Of a stretch of 5,827 bases of DNA, positions 3,557 through 5,827 are shown piece by piece (the stretch's first letter is position 1; every line of letters begins with the position of its first letter). The notes beneath the pieces were generated by a model. That model saw only the letters and a list, made by a program, of their open reading frames with translations. It was not told where the DNA came from and ran no database searches. The stretch covers positions 1 to 5,827 of the forward strand of contig CAMDBY010000114.1 in the NCBI GenBank assembly GCA_945889575.1, given 5' to 3'. A program made the translations under genes and the position numbers. This stretch comes from Bifidobacterium breve (lineage in GTDB: Bacteria > Actinomycetota > Acidimicrobiia > Acidimicrobiales > Ilumatobacteraceae).

Positions 3557-5827
3557 GCTCTGCCGTGATATTCCTGCAGTGATCTCACTTCGACCTCGCT
3601 TGAGCGTTGCTCCCATAAACCATTAACTGCTGCTAACGCTGCTTCAACAGTTGTAACTGACGATACGCCATTTGCATTTGCTGCTTTGCGAATCGCTTCG
3701 CCATCTTGGCGCGACCCTCGCCCATGAGGGGTATTCACCACGAAGCTAATCTCGCCACTTGCCACTAATGCGGCCGCGTTCTCAAGAGAGGACCCTTCAA
3801 TCTCTGACAACTTGCCAACAATTCGATCAACTGGTACACCAAATTTAGCCAAGTAGTTCGCAGTGCCTGTTGTTGCTGCGATTCCAAGACCCAGATCTCG
3901 CAATCGTTTGGCGACGACAATTCCGGCTGGCTTGTCACCATCATTGAACGATAAGAACACAGTTCCAGAAGTTGGTAGAACAGTTCCTGCTGCAGTTTGT
4001 GATTTAACGAACGCACGACCAAAAGTTCTATCGATTCCCATCACTTCTCCTGTCGAACGCATTTCAGGCCCCAAAGCTGTATCAACATCAGGAAACCGAT
4101 TAAAGGGCAATACTGCTTCCTTCACCGATACATGGCCACCTGTTACCGGTGGCACTAGCAAACCTTCCACTCGCAGTTCGGCAAGCGTTGCCCCCAACAT
4201 CACGCGACTTGCCACTTTGGCTAATGGCACACCTGTTGCCTTCGCAACGAATGGAACCGTACGAGATGCTCGCGGATTCGCTTCGATAACAAAGACCGTG
4301 GTTCCGAGAACAGCGAACTGAACATTGATAAGTCCTCGTACATCTAATGAGTTTGCAATGGACGTTGTATATGCACTGATGACTTCAACAACCCAAGCCG
4401 GAAGAGTCTGTGGCGGAATGGCGCATGCCGAGTCACCAGAGTGAACTCCGGCCTCTTCCACGTGTTCCATGACTCCACCAATGAGAACTTCACCCGTATG
4501 GTCACGAATTGCGTCTACGTCTACTTCTGTTGCATCTTCCAAGAAGTGGTCGATGAGGACAGGACGTTCAGCAGAGAGGCCACCTTCTTTACCGAGGCTT
4601 CCATCGCGTGCCATTTGGTCCATAGCGCTTTCCAATGCCTGCGGATCGTGCACAATCTGCATTGCGCGCCCACCAAGTACATAGCTAGGGCGGACCAATA
4701 CCGGATAACCAACACGTTGAGCGATCACGCTTGCTTCCGCAAACGTGATTGCGGTACCACCCGGAGGCTGCGGAATCGATAGAGAATCGCACAACTGATT
4801 CCACTTCGCACGGTCTTCTGCAAGGTCGATCGAATGTGGAGAAGTTCCCGCAATGAGTGCTGGGTCAATGAGACCAGACAACTTCAACGGTGTTTGCCCG
4901 CCAAGACCAACGATTACCTTTGGAGCCACGCCACCTGACGCAAGCGTCTCGGCGGCAATGACATTCAAAACATCTTCACGAGTCAAAGGCTCGAAGTAGA
5001 GACGATCAGAAGTGTCGTAGTCAGTTGAAACAGTTTCTGGGTTGCAGTTAATCATGACGGTCTCATATCCAGCAGCACGCAATGCAAAACTTGCATGAAC
5101 ACAGCAGTAGTCGAATTCGATTCCTTGACCAATACGGTTCGGCCCAGAACCAAGAATGATTACTCGCGGCTTACTTGACGGACGTACTTCATTTTCATCT
5201 TCATAGGTTGAGTAGTGATACGGCGTCTGTGCATCAAACTCGGCACTACATGTATCGACGGTCTTGTAGGTGGGGATAATTCCCAATGATTCACGATATG
5301 AACGAACTGTCATTTCGTCCTCTTTGAGAACATGTGCTAGTTGACCATCGGAAAATCCGAGCCGCTTTGCACGGCGCAATTCATGTCGACTCAATTGGGT
5401 CAGGGACTTCCCTTCCAACGAATGACGCTCATCAATAATGATCTGCATCTGGTCAAGGAACCACACGTCTATCTTTGTTGCATCATGTACCTGATCAACG
5501 CTCATGCCTCTGTGCAGAGCTTCACCAACTTGGAAGATTCTCTCAGGAGTGGCAATAGACGCCTTCTTCAGCAGATCTACATCACTCAGACCGTCGTATA
5601 ACGATTCTCCGCTGTCACAGTTGAGACCGTGCCTGCCCTGTTCAAGTGACCGAAGGCCTTTCTGCAGACTTTCAGGAAATGTACGCCCAATAGACATCAC
5701 TTCACCGACGCTCTGCATCTGTGTTCCTAGTACTCCAGATGTACCAGGAAGTTTTTCAAACGCCCATCGTGGGATTTTGGTAACCACATAGTCGATGGTT
5801 GGTTCAAAACTTGCTGGGGTCATCTTC
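3553..5827 (-). CDS. carB: Carbamoyl-phosphate synthase large subunit, C-terminal about 757 codons (5' end outside window)
   Basis: CarB, with the glutaminase CarA, makes carbamoyl phosphate from bicarbonate, ammonia and two ATP, for UMP and arginine synthesis. Roughly the first 340 residues lie outside the window; the frame runs open through 5827, and the Met codon at 5823 is internal. Numbering from that Met: TPASFEPTIDYVVTKIPR (2-19) ends the first ATP-grasp half; about 70-200 is the oligomerisation region; GPNRIGQGIEFDYC (227-240) and GGRAM (384-388) belong to the second ATP-grasp half, with the expected metal ligands Gln502, Glu514 and Asn516 (IEANPRASRT). About 620-740 is the MGS-like allosteric domain. 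There, Lys631, Thr651, Thr654 and Lys671 correspond to E. coli Lys954, Thr974, Thr977 and Lys993, which contact the IMP/UMP phosphate. No frameshift is seen. pyrD starts at its stop codon, which suggests a pyrimidine operon. Confidence 0.97.
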   Translation of the reverse strand, partial: KMTPASFEPTIDYVVTKIPRWAFEKLPGTSGVLGTQMQSVGEVMSIGRTFPESLQKGLRSLEQGRHGLNCDSGESLYDGLSDVDLLKKASIATPERIFQVGEALHRGMSVDQVHDATKIDVWFLDQMQIIIDERHSLEGKSLTQLSRHELRRAKRLGFSDGQLAHVLKEDEMTVRSYRESLGIIPTYKTVDTCSAEFDAQTPYHYSTYEDENEVRPSSKPRVIILGSGPNRIGQGIEFDYCCVHASFALRAAGYETVMINCNPETVSTDYDTSDRLYFEPLTREDVLNVIAAETLASGGVAPKVIVGLGGQTPLKLSGLIDPALIAGTSPHSIDLAEDRAKWNQLCDSLSIPQPPGGTAITFAEASVIAQRVGYPVLVRPSYVLGGRAMQIVHDPQALESAMDQMARDGSLGKEGGLSAERPVLIDHFLEDATEVDVDAIRDHTGEVLIGGVMEHVEEAGVHSGDSACAIPPQTLPAWVVEVISAYTTSIANSLDVRGLINVQFAVLGTTVFVIEANPRASRTVPFVAKATGVPLAKVASRVMLGATLAELRVEGLLVPPVTGGHVSVKEAVLPFNRFPDVDTALGPEMRSTGEVMGIDRTFGRAFVKSQTAAGTVLPTSGTVFLSFNDGDKPAGIVVAKRLRDLGLGIAATTGTANYLAKFGVPVDRIVGKLSEIEGSSLENAAALVASGEISFVVNTPHGRGSRQDGEAIRKAANANGVSSVTTVEAALAAVNGLWEQRSSEVEVRSLQEYHGRA

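Noticed and set aside
3557..3616. Longer pyrD starting at the ATG at 3616, giving 336 residues
   Set aside because: The extra 20 residues are translated from inside the carB 3' end in another frame and match nothing in PyrD. The ATGA overlap at 3556 gives a protein of normal length.
1..5827. A defence system, mobile element, CRISPR array, tRNA or riboswitch
   Set aside because: Nearly every base belongs to a recognised housekeeping gene, and no repeat array, transposase, tRNA-like cloverleaf or long leader is present.

Overview
This window carries a dense, one-directional block of housekeeping genes, all read on the minus strand. In transcription order (right to left in window coordinates) they are carB (5' end outside the window), pyrD, mihF, gmk, rpoZ, coaBC and metK (only its first 28 codons). 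The largest gap between genes is 48 bases, so nothing long is left unexplained. I found no RNA gene, mobile element, CRISPR array or sign of horizontal transfer.

The organism is most likely an actinobacterium (Actinomycetota). The actinobacterial integration host factor mihF sits directly before gmk-rpoZ-coaBC-metK, an arrangement I know from mycobacteria, streptomycetes and relatives. CoaBC also has the actinobacterial PAMHTEMW form of its motif. Base composition looks close to half G+C by eye, low for classical high-GC actinobacteria. PyrD takes the place between carB and mihF that pyrF holds in Mycobacterium. Together with the style of the guanylate kinase and CoaBC sequences, this makes me lean to an Acidimicrobiia-type aquatic lineage; that placement is inference.

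Layout: 5827-3553 is the large subunit of carbamoyl-phosphate synthetase (last 757 codons or so). 3556-2606 is a class 1B dihydroorotate dehydrogenase whose ATG overlaps the carB stop. After a 48-base gap, 2557-2267 is mIHF, and gmk (2270-1716) overlaps its stop. After 26 bases with a strong Shine-Dalgarno, 1689-1351 is RNA polymerase omega. After a 38-base gap with inverted repeats, 1309-98 is CoaBC. After 13 bases, metK starts at a TTG at 84.

The genes join several core functions in one probable transcription unit: UMP synthesis (carB, pyrD), GMP to GDP (gmk), a nucleoid protein (mihF), an RNA polymerase subunit (rpoZ), coenzyme A synthesis (coaBC) and S-adenosylmethionine synthesis (metK). 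I see no evidence for a new biological system. The points worth a second look are modest: a pyrD-for-pyrF difference in the locus with no pyrK in view, residue changes in the CoaC half of CoaBC, two mutually exclusive small hairpins ahead of coaBC, and a TTG start for metK.
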